In this document: positions 52,798 through 62,443 of the stretch, in pieces | Layout of the letters: every line of letters begins with the position of its first letter | Position numbering within the stretch: the stretch's first letter is position 1 | NCBI RefSeq assembly: GCF_000175615.1 | Contig: NZ_ACVO01000004.1 | Coordinates: 1 to 64,000, forward strand | DNA from: Rothia mucilaginosa ATCC 25296 | GTDB lineage: Bacteria; Actinomycetota; Actinomycetes; Actinomycetales; Micrococcaceae | Direction of reading: 5' to 3' | DNA length: 64,000 nt | Translations under genes and position numbers: made by a program | The notes under the pieces: generated by a model | Told to the model about the DNA's origin: nothing | Database searches by the model: none | The model's input: only the letters and a program-made list of their open reading frames with translations

Positions 52798-53831
52798 TGC
52801 TCCTGGGTCTTCTAGCCTGCTGCGCCTTCATTGCCGCGGTCTACGTTACCGGTGTGCACGACGCCTCCAACTCCGTCGCTGTTCCGGTGCGTACCCGCGC
52901 CCTTGGCGAGCGCTCCGCCCTGTACCTTGCCGCGCTCTTCAACGTGCTCGGTGTGGTTGGTGCATTCCTGCTACTCGGTGAGTATTCCGCCTCGTGGGTG
53001 AGTGCCCCGGAGGGTACCACCGGCCTGAACGGCATTGTTGCGGCGCTGCTCGTCTGCGCTATTTGGGGTGTGCTCACCTGGTTCCTGCGGTTGCCTTCCT
53101 CCTCAACTCACGCGCTGGTCGGTGCCCTTGCCGGCGTGAGCTGGTGGACCCAGACGAGGAGTGACAGCGCCGCTGAAGGCTTCGGTTCTCTCGCCTTCCT
53201 ACCGCATATTTTTGGGGCGACCCTGCTGCCGCTCTTCTACCTGCCACCGCTCATTTTTCTGCTGTCCTGGCTGATGGTGGTGCCGTTCTACCGGCTGGTG
53301 GTCGGCCACAACCCGCGCCTGGTGAATCAGCATGCCCGCGAGGTGCTGGCGGTGTCTGCCTCCGCGATTTCGCTGCTACACGGCCTGCAGACCGGCTACC
53401 TGTACCTGCTGCTGTGGGCGCTACTGAGCGAACGCATCATGGATCCGGCGCTGATTCAGTCCCTCACCTGGGGCGGAATGCTACTGGGCACCATCATCAT
53501 TGCCCTCAGCCTGGGTGCCGGTACGCTGACCGGTGGCCGCCGCATCGGCTACACCTTCGCCTACAAGATGGTGCGCCTGGACCCGTTCCGTGGCGCGGTC
53601 GCTCAGGGCACGACCGCGGTGGTGCAGGTGCTCGGCTACTTCCTGCTGCAAGTGCCGTTCTCCTCATCGCACCTGGCGACTGCATCGGCGCTCGGCGCGG
53701 GAGTGAACCAGCGTTTTAACGCGTTGAAATCCAGGATTGTTCTGCAGATTCTTCTGGTGTGGCTGGTAACCATTCCGGCGTGCTTTGTGCTCGGTGTGCT
53801 GGCGATGGTGGCTCTACAGTCCATCCACTAG
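52797..53831 (+). CDS. PiT-family inorganic phosphate transporter
   Basis: 344 residues with about ten helices. The two family repeats are visible: GVHDASNSVAVPVRTRALGE in the N-terminal half and YKMVRLDPFRGAVAQGTTAV with PFSSSHLATASALGAG in the C-terminal half, which supply the substrate aspartates/asparagines and the SSTH-type turns (LPSSSTHALVGALAG). Low-affinity, metal-coupled phosphate uptake is the expected role. Overlaps the DUF47 gene by one base. Confidence 0.93.
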   Translation: MLLGLLACCAFIAAVYVTGVHDASNSVAVPVRTRALGERSALYLAALFNVLGVVGAFLLLGEYSASWVSAPEGTTGLNGIVAALLVCAIWGVLTWFLRLPSSSTHALVGALAGVSWWTQTRSDSAAEGFGSLAFLPHIFGATLLPLFYLPPLIFLLSWLMVVPFYRLVVGHNPRLVNQHAREVLAVSASAISLLHGLQTGYLYLLLWALLSERIMDPALIQSLTWGGMLLGTIIIALSLGAGTLTGGRRIGYTFAYKMVRLDPFRGAVAQGTTAVVQVLGYFLLQVPFSSSHLATASALGAGVNQRFNALKSRIVLQILLVWLVTIPACFVLGVLAMVALQSIH

Positions 53832-53973
53832 ATTTTAGGGGCGGTGCATGCCCCTGCATGCTCACTGCCGCGGGATAGCCGGGCGGCGGGTTGAGTCTGA
53901 ACAGTGCACACCTTCATAATGGGTTGAGTTCCTGGGCTGGCACGGGCCCATTCACCCTCGACTGATTGTGGTT

Positions 53974-55041
53974 ATGTCTTCTCCTACCGTAGCTATTCTG
54001 GTCCGCACGAAGGGCCGCCCCCGCTTCTTGAGCCGCGCCCTGGAGAATATTGCGCAGCAGACCTTCACCGACTACACGGTCTGCGTGATTAACGACGGAG
54101 GCGACGAACAGGCAACCCGCGCCGTCATTGAGGCATCCCCGCTGGGTTTGCTGGGTTCTAACGCGCAGGATTCCAGCCGCGTACAGTTGCTGACCACCGC
54201 CGGCGGCAACATGGAGGCGGCATCCAACGCCGGTTTGGCGGCGACCACCTCCGAATACGTGGCGATTCACGATGACGACGACCTGTGGGCACCCGAGTTC
54301 CTGGAGCGCACCGTCGCGGCACTGGAAGAGAGCGGCGCGCTCATGTGCACCACCCGCATTGTGGAGCGGTACGAACGCGAGAACGCCGAAGGCAAGTTCG
54401 AGGTGTACGAGGAACGTATTTTCCACGACGGCCTGCCCGGCATGGGTTTGCAGTTCCTGTTCCGCACGAACCGTGCCGTGCCGATCGGTATTCTCTACCG
54501 CCGCAGCTTGCACGAGCTGGTCGGTTTCTATGACGAGTCCCTGCCGGTGGTCGGCGACTGGGAGTTCAACATGCGTGCCGCCGCAGTCGCCGATATTCTG
54601 CTGGTGGATGAGCCGCTGGCGTACTGGTCGCTACGCCCCGACGCGGAGGGCTCCGAGGCGAATAGCGTGAAGCGCCAGGCTGATCACGCCCGCTTCGATT
54701 CGATGGTGCGTGCCCGCGCTATCCGCGAGGATCTGCAGGCGGGTGCCCGACCGGGCGCGTACCTGTACCAGGCACATTTGGCGGCTGACCTGGAGCGCCG
54801 CGTCATTGACGGGCACGATCTGACCCGCGAATCCCTGGACATTCTGCGCTCTATTGAGAGCCGCCTGGAACGTATCGAGGCCCGTCAGCAGGCTATTGAG
54901 AACCGCCAGCAGGCTATTGAGGAGCGTCTGCGGGTTCTCAAGCACCTGCGCACCCCGGGCCGCGCGCTGCGTTCCTTGGCGAAGCGTTCCCTGGTTCGTC
55001 GCGGTGCTGAGGATGGTTCTACCGGCGAGAAGGGCGCGTAG
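53974..55041 (+). CDS. Family 2 glycosyltransferase
   Basis: 355 residues from the ATG at 53974; a GTG two codons earlier is possible, and no ribosome site favours either. GT-A fold: VAILVRTKGRPRFLSRALEN at the N-terminus and the metal-binding aspartates in EYVAIHDDDDLWAPEFL (near 100). A C-terminal coiled coil contains repeated QQAIENR/ERIEARQ units. It ends 2 bp before the pyruvyltransferase gene. A cell-surface glycan substrate is inferred. Confidence 0.87.
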   Translation: MSSPTVAILVRTKGRPRFLSRALENIAQQTFTDYTVCVINDGGDEQATRAVIEASPLGLLGSNAQDSSRVQLLTTAGGNMEAASNAGLAATTSEYVAIHDDDDLWAPEFLERTVAALEESGALMCTTRIVERYERENAEGKFEVYEERIFHDGLPGMGLQFLFRTNRAVPIGILYRRSLHELVGFYDESLPVVGDWEFNMRAAAVADILLVDEPLAYWSLRPDAEGSEANSVKRQADHARFDSMVRARAIREDLQAGARPGAYLYQAHLAADLERRVIDGHDLTRESLDILRSIESRLERIEARQQAIENRQQAIEERLRVLKHLRTPGRALRSLAKRSLVRRGAEDGSTGEKGA

Positions 55042-55043
55042 CC

Positions 55044-56735
55044 ATGACAGAAAACAATCATTCTTCTACAGCACTGCCCGTTACTGAAGCACCGCGTGTG
55101 CTCGTCATTGGCGATATCGGCCAGCACACCTACCACGTAGGCGACGAAGCCATGACCATTGCGAGCGCTCAGGCGCTTTCCGAAGGCGGCGCGGCGGTCA
55201 CCCTCATGACCCGCGATGTGGGCCATTCGGCGCGCTATATTGGCGCGGCGGTAAACCATGAGGCGGGCACGCCCTACGAGTACCTGCCGTTTTTCCTCTT
55301 CCCCTGGGCGCCGGCTGAACGCGAGCTAACCCTCGCGGCGTTTGAGTGCATCCTGGCGCAGCTGCACGCCGACCGGGAGCGCCCCTCCCCCTCTGAGCTG
55401 TCGGTGTTGCCGCAGGTGCAGGCGCTGCCGGATGTGCTACATCCCCTGGCGCAGACCGTTGAGCGCATGGTGGAATTCGCGGACGCTATCGCCACCATGG
55501 ACGCAGTTGTGGTCTCCGGCGGCGGCAACCTCAACTCCCGCTACGGCTGGCTGCTCTACGAACGCGCCGCCGCGGTGCGTGCCGCCGAGCATGCGGGCGT
55601 GCCCGTGTATGTGACCGGCCAGTCCCTGGGCCCGGTGCTCAACCCCGAGGACGCGCAGGTTCTGGAGCGTATGCTGCGCACCGCCCGTTCGGTGACGGTG
55701 CGCGAACATTCTTCCCTCGCCTGGTGCCGTGAGCGGGGTATTGACGCGCGCCTGAGCGTGGACGATGCCACCGACTACCTGCCAGCTTCCCCCGCGCGTA
55801 CCCTGCACTATGCGGAAGGCGTTTCCGCAGGTCAGGCACTGGATGAGCTGCCCGAACGCTACGTGTGCGTGACCGTCAACGGGTGCACCGACCAGCAGGC
55901 ACAGCAGATTGCGCGTCTACTCGATGGCATGTGGCGTGAGCACGGCTACGCGCCCGTATTCCTGAGCCATTTTGGCGACCCGCAGAACCCCGAAAGCGGC
56001 GATATTCAGGTGCACCAGCGTATCGCTGAGCAGCTCAGCCCCTCCACCCCGGCAGCCCTGCTGCCAATTCTGCACGCGGACCAGAGCATCACCGTGCACT
56101 GTGGCGCGGCGTTCACGCTGACCAGCCGCTACCACCCGGCGGTATTCTCTGCCGCGGCGGGTATTCCCGTGCTCGCCCTCGTGCCGGACGCCTTCACGCA
56201 GATGCGCGTAGGCGGTGCCCTGCGTCAGTACGGGCTGGGCGAGTTCACCCTGCCGCTGGGCATGCTCGCCGGTGGCGTTCCCGAGCTGATGGTTGCCGCC
56301 GCCCTGCGGCACGCGGCGGTGGCATCGGATGCACGCCGCACCGAGCTGCTGGAGGTGCTGCGCGCAGAGCGTTCCTACCTGCTCGCGCAGATTCTTGGCT
56401 CTGGGAAATGTGCGGCCCCCGCGCCCTTCCCCGCTGTAGAACAGGTTCCGGCTCTCCCCGAGCCGCTGGGCGCAACCGTCCGCGCCGCACGCGATCTCTT
56501 TACCGAAACCTCCCTCACCGCGGGTTTCGAGTGGGCGATGTCTGACCGGGCGCACTCCTGGGATGCCGAGCATCGTCGGCAGCTCGAACGTGCCCGCGCT
56601 ATCGGTGGTGCGTACAGTGCGCACGGCGCCGAAGAAACGCATCCTGTCACCGTTGAGCCTGAGTCATCTTCTGAAGCGCCCGCCGAGACGAAGCCGGGCC
56701 TGCTGGCGAGGGTGGCGCACCGCCTCCGCGGCTAG
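55044..56735 (+). CDS. Polysaccharide pyruvyl transferase family protein
   Basis: 563 residues. The N-terminal GDIGQHTYHVGDEAMTIASA and VVSGGGNLNSRYGWLLYER, then ITGQSLGP-like VTGQSLGPVL and LTSRYHPAVFSAAAGIPVLA, are the CsaB/WcaK family landmarks. It would add ketal pyruvate to a surface polysaccharide. The C-terminal ~130 residues are Ala/Glu-rich and unassigned. Cotranscribed with the glycosyltransferase. Confidence 0.85.
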   Translation: MTENNHSSTALPVTEAPRVLVIGDIGQHTYHVGDEAMTIASAQALSEGGAAVTLMTRDVGHSARYIGAAVNHEAGTPYEYLPFFLFPWAPAERELTLAAFECILAQLHADRERPSPSELSVLPQVQALPDVLHPLAQTVERMVEFADAIATMDAVVVSGGGNLNSRYGWLLYERAAAVRAAEHAGVPVYVTGQSLGPVLNPEDAQVLERMLRTARSVTVREHSSLAWCRERGIDARLSVDDATDYLPASPARTLHYAEGVSAGQALDELPERYVCVTVNGCTDQQAQQIARLLDGMWREHGYAPVFLSHFGDPQNPESGDIQVHQRIAEQLSPSTPAALLPILHADQSITVHCGAAFTLTSRYHPAVFSAAAGIPVLALVPDAFTQMRVGGALRQYGLGEFTLPLGMLAGGVPELMVAAALRHAAVASDARRTELLEVLRAERSYLLAQILGSGKCAAPAPFPAVEQVPALPEPLGATVRAARDLFTETSLTAGFEWAMSDRAHSWDAEHRRQLERARAIGGAYSAHGAEETHPVTVEPESSSEAPAETKPGLLARVAHRLRG

Positions 56736-56883
56736 GTTGCGGAACGGGGGCAAGGCTGCGTAACGGGGCTAGAGCAGCGGTTTTGGAGCTAGGTTTCCGC
56801 GAAAAACGCGGCTTTGGAGCGGGTAGGGGGCGGGTACGGGGCGCGGGGTCTCTCACACTTCAACCCAACACTCCCCTACCCCC

Positions 56884-56911
56884 TTGTACACGGCACACGC
56901 GCCGGTATGAT
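56884..56911 (+). promoter_or_regulatory. Promoter of a leaderless mRNA
   Basis: TTGTAC (56884-56889), 16-bp spacer, TATGAT (56906-56911). The ATG at 56919 begins 7 bp after the -10, so transcription would start on the first codon. Confidence 0.6.
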
Positions 56912-56918
56912 GGTTCCC

Positions 56919-58235
56919 ATGGCACGCTTCGCAGAGATTCTACGCACTACTGAACAGAACACCCGACAGTTCATTCATGAGGGTATTCACCGAGTCCGAG
57001 CAGACTTCTTTCAGTCTGTGCAGATTGTTGCGGCGTCTATGGGCGCTTGGCTTTTCGCTGAGCACATCCTGGGCCACCACGAGCCCATTTTCGCACCGGT
57101 CGCTGCCCTCGTATCCCTCGGCTATGTAAGCGGTGCTAAGCATTCCCGCCGAATCCTTGAGGTCTCCTTCGGCGTGACCCTCGGCATTCTCATTGGCGAC
57201 CTTCTGCTGATTCTGCTCGGTCACGGCACCTGGCAGGCGGCAGTGGTGCTTTTCTTGACCGTGATTATTGCCCGATTTATTGATAAGGGCATTATTTTTA
57301 CGATTCAGCTCAGCTTCCAGGCCTGTTTCACGTTGTTGCTGCCCGTACCTGACGATGCGTTCACCCGCAGTTTCGACGGTATCGTTGGTGGCGCCTTTGC
57401 GTTCCTCGCCATGTACCTGATGCCGCGCGACCCGCGTAAGAACCCGCGTGCCCGCGCGCAGGCTCTCATGGATGCGTTCGCGAAGGTTTTCCAGCATTCC
57501 TCCGAAGCAATCCGCTACTACGACTACAACAAGGCGTACCAGAGCCTGCTTGATGCACGCGCCCTGCAACCGCTGTATGATGCGTGCCGAGGCGACCTAA
57601 TCACCGCGCAGGGTATGAATGAGCTGTCCTGGAATAGCCGCAAGAGCAAGGGCGAGCTGGCGCGCATGGCAAAGACCCTCGCCGCGGTAGATTTGGCGAT
57701 TCGTAACGACCGTGTGCTCAACCGCCGCATGGCGTCCACGATTCACCACGTGCAGCTACGCACTGCCGCGCAGCTCTCGCTCAGTGACGCGCTGACCGAG
57801 CTGTCGGTGTCGGCACAGAGCCTCGGCTTGGGCATGTCTGCCCCAACGGAGGGCGAACGCGAGCACTACATGATGGAGGCACGCGAGCGCATGATTAAGC
57901 TTGCCGGCACCCTCGAGCCGCGCACGATGGGTGTGGCAACCTTTGAGGGCGAGTCACTCGTGCTGATGCTCCGCCTGATTGTGGTGGACTTTATGGAGGC
58001 AACCGGTATGTCCCACAAGGACGCCGTGGCGGTTCTGGTGCCCCTGGGTGAGGCGGTCACCAAACACGCACCGCGTACCTCGGCAATCCCGATTGTTGAC
58101 GCTGACATGGATGACTCCATGGTGGTTGACGACGTGACCGATAGCGCAGTGAACACCCACCGCACGAACAAGCTCAACACCCGCTCGATCAACATCATGT
58201 TGCACGAGAACGAGGAAGAGAGCCGCTCCTCCTAG
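56919..58235 (+). CDS. Aromatic-acid-exporter/FUSC-like membrane protein
   Basis: 438 residues from the ATG at 56919 (MARFAEILRTT). About six helices fill residues 30-190 (IVAASMGAWLFAEHILGH; FAPVAALVSLGYVSGAKH; VSFGVTLGILIGDLLLIL), followed by a ~240-residue soluble helical region. The layout is that of the FUSC/ArAE-like family with helices first and one cytosolic domain. The frame is open upstream, but the promoter at 56884 fixes the start. Function inferred only. Confidence 0.82.
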   Translation: MARFAEILRTTEQNTRQFIHEGIHRVRADFFQSVQIVAASMGAWLFAEHILGHHEPIFAPVAALVSLGYVSGAKHSRRILEVSFGVTLGILIGDLLLILLGHGTWQAAVVLFLTVIIARFIDKGIIFTIQLSFQACFTLLLPVPDDAFTRSFDGIVGGAFAFLAMYLMPRDPRKNPRARAQALMDAFAKVFQHSSEAIRYYDYNKAYQSLLDARALQPLYDACRGDLITAQGMNELSWNSRKSKGELARMAKTLAAVDLAIRNDRVLNRRMASTIHHVQLRTAAQLSLSDALTELSVSAQSLGLGMSAPTEGEREHYMMEARERMIKLAGTLEPRTMGVATFEGESLVLMLRLIVVDFMEATGMSHKDAVAVLVPLGEAVTKHAPRTSAIPIVDADMDDSMVVDDVTDSAVNTHRTNKLNTRSINIMLHENEEESRSS

Positions 58236-58274
58236 CGGGGTTCTAGCGGAGTCAGTGGCAACCGCCAAGACACA

Positions 58275-58325
58275 GCGGAGGGGGCTCCCAGCCGGTATTC
58301 ACGCCAGCCGGGAGCCCCCTCCTCC
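58275..58325. terminator. Bidirectional terminator between the FUSC-like gene and radA
   Basis: GGGGGCTCCC (58280-58289) and GGGAGCCCCC (58310-58319) pair exactly, with flanking GGAG/CTCC. Confidence 0.85.
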
Positions 58326-58355
58326 GCTATCTCCATGCTGTTGATGCGCGGGCGG

Positions 58356-59789
58356 CTACTTCTGCGGGAAGAGCAGCGCGAGCGCCTCACCCAGGGTGGT
58401 TACCTCACGCACGGTCACGCCCTCGGGCACGTCCCCCACGCCAGTCGGGGAGGCGGGCACCAGCACGTGCGTGAAGCCCAGGCGGCCCACCTCCGCAATG
58501 CGCTGGCGGATGCCCGGAACGGCGCGCACCTCACCCGCCAAGCCAACCTCGCCGAAGACCGCGAGCTTGCGCGGTAGCGGCTTATTTTGCGCCGCCGAGG
58601 CAAGCGCCATAACGCACGCCAGGTCGGCGGCGGGCTCGGCAATCTTCGCGCCACCCACCGTGGATACGTAGCAGTCGAGCTTGCCCACGTTCAGCCCGGC
58701 GCGGCGCTGCAGTACCGCCAACAGCATCTGGATACGCGCCGAATCCAGGCCCGAAACGGTACGGCGCGGGGCGGGTGCCACCGCCTGATCCAGCAGCGCC
58801 TGCACCTCCGCGAGCAGGGGTCGGCGGCCCTCCATCGTGACGGTCACGCAGGTGCCCGCCACAGGGTGCGGGGTACTTGAAACGAACATGCCGGAGGGGT
58901 CCAGCACCGGTGCGATGCCGTCCTCGTGCATGTCGAAGCAGCCCACCTCGTCGGTGGGTCCAAAGCGGTTCTTAATCGCGCGGAGCATGCGGATATTCGA
59001 GTGCTTATCGCCCTCGAACTGGCAGACCACGTCCACCAGGTGCTCAAGCAGGCGCGGGCCCGCGATGGTGCCTTCCTTAGTCACGTGACCCACGAGCAGG
59101 GTACACATGTTGCGTTCCTTAGCCGCGGCAATCACGGAGGCAGCAACCTCACGCACCTGGGTCACGCCGCCGGCGCTACCCTCAACTTCCGCGGAGGCGA
59201 GGGTCTGCACGGAGTCAATGACCAGCAGGGAGGGGTTGACCTGCTCAATATGCGCCAGGGCGGTGCCGAGGTCGGTTTCGCTGGTCAGGTAGAGGGTGTC
59301 CGCGATGGCGCGGATGCGGTCGGCGCGGAGCTTGACCTGCGCGGCGGATTCCTCGCCGGTAATGTACAGGACCGGGCGCGGCGGCTGGGGTGCGATATTC
59401 TGCACCCCCTGCTGTCCCGCACTCCCGGCGGTGCCGCGCGCGAAGGTGGCGGCGACATCCAGCAGCAGGGTGGATTTGCCCACGCCGGGTTCGCCCGCCA
59501 TGAGGATGACCGCGCCGGGTACAAGTCCGCCGCCGAGCACGCGGTCAAATTCGGGGTTTCCGGTGCTCATGTAGGCGGCTACGCGCGAGTCGACTTCTGC
59601 GATGGGCTGGGCGGGTTTCTGCACGCTGGATGCGGCGCGGGTGCGCGCACGGGTGCCCCCGGCGGCTTCTTCGACAGTGCCCCAGGTTTGGCATTCGCCG
59701 CAGCGGCCTACCCATTTGGCGGTGGTCCAGCCGCATTCGGTACAGCGGTAGGCGGGTGCGGTTTTGGTGTTTTTCGTGCGCGCGGTCAT
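58356..59789 (-). CDS. radA: DNA repair protein RadA
   Basis: 477 residues. Zinc finger C-x2-C...C-x2-C at residues ~18-35 (CTECGWTTAKWVGRCGECQ), Walker A GEPGVGKSTLL (near 98), the RadA-specific KNRFG in AIKNRFGPTDEVG, and a C-terminal Lon-like domain. It is a branch-migration helicase in homologous recombination. Divergent from disA, a common actinobacterial pairing. Confidence 0.97.
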   Translation of the reverse strand: MTARTKNTKTAPAYRCTECGWTTAKWVGRCGECQTWGTVEEAAGGTRARTRAASSVQKPAQPIAEVDSRVAAYMSTGNPEFDRVLGGGLVPGAVILMAGEPGVGKSTLLLDVAATFARGTAGSAGQQGVQNIAPQPPRPVLYITGEESAAQVKLRADRIRAIADTLYLTSETDLGTALAHIEQVNPSLLVIDSVQTLASAEVEGSAGGVTQVREVAASVIAAAKERNMCTLLVGHVTKEGTIAGPRLLEHLVDVVCQFEGDKHSNIRMLRAIKNRFGPTDEVGCFDMHEDGIAPVLDPSGMFVSSTPHPVAGTCVTVTMEGRRPLLAEVQALLDQAVAPAPRRTVSGLDSARIQMLLAVLQRRAGLNVGKLDCYVSTVGGAKIAEPAADLACVMALASAAQNKPLPRKLAVFGEVGLAGEVRAVPGIRQRIAEVGRLGFTHVLVPASPTGVGDVPEGVTVREVTTLGEALALLFPQK

Positions 59790-60006
59790 GGGTCTATTTT
59801 AGGGTCTGGGGCGATATGGTGCGCGGTGTTTGGTCACGGCGAAATGGGGTACCGCAGAACGCATTTTTACTCTTAAATGTAGATAGTTTCGCTTCGTGCA
59901 CTCCCGTATAAATATCGAGAATATCCGTTCGCTTTTAAGGCACTTTAGCCCGCCGTTCCGCCCCTGACCTGGCTCAATAACCGCCCTTACGGGTACAATG
60001 TTTTTT

Positions 60007-61074
60007 GTGCAGATGAATTATAGTGACCTATTGCTTAAAACTATCGCCCGAATCGCCCCCGGCACCGAGCTCCGCGAGGGCCTGGAACGCATCATGCGTG
60101 GCCGTACGGGCGCGCTCATCGTACTCGGATCCGACCGCACCGTATCCTCCCTGTCTTCGGGTGGTTTCAACATCGACACCGAGTTCTCGGCAACCCGCCT
60201 GCGCGAGCTGGCGAAGATGGATGGCGCTATCATCTGCGACCGTGACGCCACCCGCCTACTGCACGCCGGCGTGCAGCTCATGCCGGACGCCTCCATTGAG
60301 ACAAACGAATCCGGCACCCGCCACCGCACCGCCGAACGCACCGCGATTCAGACCGGTTTCCCGGTGATTTCGGTGAGTGCCTCGATGTCCGTGATTTCGG
60401 TGTACGTTGACGGCACCCGCTACATGGTTGAGGACAGCCAGTACCTGATGGCCCGCGCAAACCAGGCGATTCAGACCCTTGAAAGCTATAAGAAGCGTCT
60501 GCGTTCGGTGCTCTCCAGCCTGTCTGCCCTGGAGATTGAGTCGAACGTTTCCCTGGCGGATGTGACAATGACCCTTCAGCGTATGGAGATGGTGAACCGC
60601 ATTATCCGCGAGGTCAGCCACTACGTGCTGGAGCTCGGCGTGCACGGCCGCCTCATTGCCCTGCAGCTGGAGGAGCTGCGCGCCCCCGAGATGACCGCCA
60701 GCGATCTGATTCTGCGCGACTATCTGCCCGAGACGAATGACGAGCTGATCGCCGCCGGCGTTGAGGCGCTTCAGAACCTGGACGATATGGCTATCGTGGA
60801 TCTGCGCACGATTGCCCGCACTGTCGGCTTTGGCGAGAACCCCGACCTGGAGTTCCCCCTGCAGCCTCGCGGTTTCCGTCTGCTCGCCGGTATTCCGAGC
60901 ATCCCGAACGCTATTTCTGAGCGTCTGGTGGAGCGCTTCGGCAGCCTGCAGGCCCTGATGGCAGCGTCCCTCGAGGATTTGCGTGCCGTGGACGGTGTGG
61001 GTGAGGCTCGTGCCCGCACGGTGCGTGAGCAGCTGTCCCGCATGGCGGAGAGCAGCCTGGAGAAGTACCTCTAA
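60007..61074 (+). CDS. disA: DNA integrity scanning protein DisA (diadenylate cyclase)
   Basis: 355 residues from GTG at 60007; an ATG at 60013 is an alternative. A TACAAT box (59994-59999) ends 7 bp before the GTG and no ribosome site is seen, favouring a leaderless GTG start. The cyclase domain has MDGAIIC and the ATP-binding GTRHRTAERTA, then a helical spine, and a C-terminal helix-hairpin-helix domain (DLRAVDGVGEARARTVREQL). Makes c-di-AMP and scans DNA for branched lesions. Confidence 0.96.
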   Translation: MQMNYSDLLLKTIARIAPGTELREGLERIMRGRTGALIVLGSDRTVSSLSSGGFNIDTEFSATRLRELAKMDGAIICDRDATRLLHAGVQLMPDASIETNESGTRHRTAERTAIQTGFPVISVSASMSVISVYVDGTRYMVEDSQYLMARANQAIQTLESYKKRLRSVLSSLSALEIESNVSLADVTMTLQRMEMVNRIIREVSHYVLELGVHGRLIALQLEELRAPEMTASDLILRDYLPETNDELIAAGVEALQNLDDMAIVDLRTIARTVGFGENPDLEFPLQPRGFRLLAGIPSIPNAISERLVERFGSLQALMAASLEDLRAVDGVGEARARTVREQLSRMAESSLEKYL

Positions 61075-61089
61075 CCCAAGACCCATACG

Positions 61090-61132
61090 AGAAGCCCCCG
61101 CGCCGGAGACTATCTGGCACGGCGGCCTTTTC
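61090..61132 (+). terminator. Terminator of disA
   Basis: GAAGCC...GCGCC pairs imperfectly with GGC-a-C..GGCC and TTTTCC follows. The loop resembles that of the hairpin at 61492, so the two may share ancestry. Confidence 0.55.
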
Positions 61133-61229
61133 CTGCCTCACAAGAACCTTTTGCATTATGATGTAGTGACAGCGGAGTTCCCTCCGCACCCTGGTGCCTC
61201 AAGCATCATGACACCCCTTGGAGGTCACA

Positions 61230-61469
61230 ATGTCGTACTCACGAGCTAAGTATCCGTCGGCTAAGCGCCCCGTCCCGTTCTTCGTGTGGGCGTCCCCCAT
61301 TCTGTTCCTGATTTACCTGCCGCTGCTGTGGTTCAAGGTCATCCCCAATTCCTTTGAGGTGACCGACCTGTCCACCCTGCTGTTGGCGGCACTGCAGTGG
61401 ACCGCATTCGGTAGCCTGCTCGGGTACCTGGGTGAGCGCCGCTTCGCCAAGCCGCGCGCCTCCAAATAG
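61230..61469 (+). CDS. Small membrane protein (79 aa)
   Basis: ATG at 61230, five bases after GGAGG. Two helices (PFFVWASPILFLIYLPLLWF and STLLLAALQWTAFGSLLGYL) with basic ends. Function unknown. It stands between disA and a convergent gene. Confidence 0.72.
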   Translation: MSYSRAKYPSAKRPVPFFVWASPILFLIYLPLLWFKVIPNSFEVTDLSTLLLAALQWTAFGSLLGYLGERRFAKPRASK

Positions 61470-61491
61470 TGCCACGCAATAGACCTATACA

Positions 61492-61532
61492 AAAAGCCCC
61501 CGTGCCGGAGAATATCCAGCACGGGGGCTTTT
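61492..61532. terminator. Bidirectional terminator
   Basis: AAAAGCCCCCGTGC (61492-61505) and GCACGGGGGCTTTT (61519-61532) pair exactly, between convergent genes. Confidence 0.9.
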
Positions 61533-61568
61533 GCGTGCCCATTCACGGGCGAAAACTATAGAAGTGAA

Positions 61569-62351
61569 CTACTGAATCACAAAGTTCACCTGAGCCGAAG
61601 TCACACCATTCACCGTGGCAGTCGCCCAGTAAGATCCCTTCTGAGCGGTCGAAGCGGAGGAGCAACCCAGGACGTTGATCTTACGATCCCACGCCAGGTC
61701 GGTTGCACCCTCAGCACCTGCGGCTACCTCAGACTTCTGAACGGCGGTCGCCGCGCACAGGCTACGGGTGTACACCTGAGCTGCACCGGAAGTAATGTTC
61801 AGATCCACGCCGGTGTTTGCACCCTCGCCGCCCACAGCGCAGGGGGTCTTCGAGGAATTCGTGTAGGTCACGTGGAAGGACACCTGCTCACCGGCTGCGA
61901 AGGTACGCTTCGCGGGGGTGACGGTCACCTTCAGGTCGTTCGCGGTGCACGCCGCAACAACAGCCGCAGTGGTCACGCTCGGAGTCGGCGCGGGCGTGGT
62001 CGGGGTTGCTACGGGGGTAGCGGTGGTCGCGCTTGCAGTGGGTGCTGCAGATGCAGTCACCGAAGGGGTTACCGAAGCGCTAGCCGAGGCAGTTGCGGTA
62101 GCCGAGGCAGTCGCACTAGCGGACGGGGTAGCCGAAGCAGTTTCGGAGGGGCGAGCACTGAAGCTCTGGAAGGGCGCGCCGGAAGCCGTCGCGGTGGAGG
62201 CTACGGTAGCCTCCTTCTTGCCGTTAATCATGCCGACCATGGAGGTCACGCCGGCAACCAGCAGCAGAATAATAGCGAGCAGAGCAATAACCGCCACGAT
62301 GCGACGGCGGCGGTACACTTCGGGAGGCAGAACGGGACCATTTTCAGACAT
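61569..62351 (-). CDS. Membrane-anchored protein with Ala/Ser/Thr-rich linker
   Basis: 260 residues. One N-terminal helix (VAVIALLAIILLLVAGVTSM, about 20-40) anchors the protein. Residues ~50-135 form a low-complexity Ala/Ser/Thr/Pro linker, and a C-terminal beta-rich domain (LKVTVTPAKRTFAAGEQVSF to the end) holds four cysteines and looks Ig-like. It probably sits outside the membrane. Resembles actinobacterial DUF4232-like or similar surface proteins, not confirmed. Confidence 0.75.
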   Translation of the reverse strand: MSENGPVLPPEVYRRRRIVAVIALLAIILLLVAGVTSMVGMINGKKEATVASTATASGAPFQSFSARPSETASATPSASATASATATASASASVTPSVTASAAPTASATTATPVATPTTPAPTPSVTTAAVVAACTANDLKVTVTPAKRTFAAGEQVSFHVTYTNSSKTPCAVGGEGANTGVDLNITSGAAQVYTRSLCAATAVQKSEVAAGAEGATDLAWDRKINVLGCSSASTAQKGSYWATATVNGVTSAQVNFVIQ

Positions 62352-62443
62352 ACCTCAAGGATACCGGGTTTAACCCTGAGATTCACAGTGAACTCTGTTC
62401 ATGCAGTTTTGGGAATATATGCCTCGTGGCGTAGGCTTTTCGG

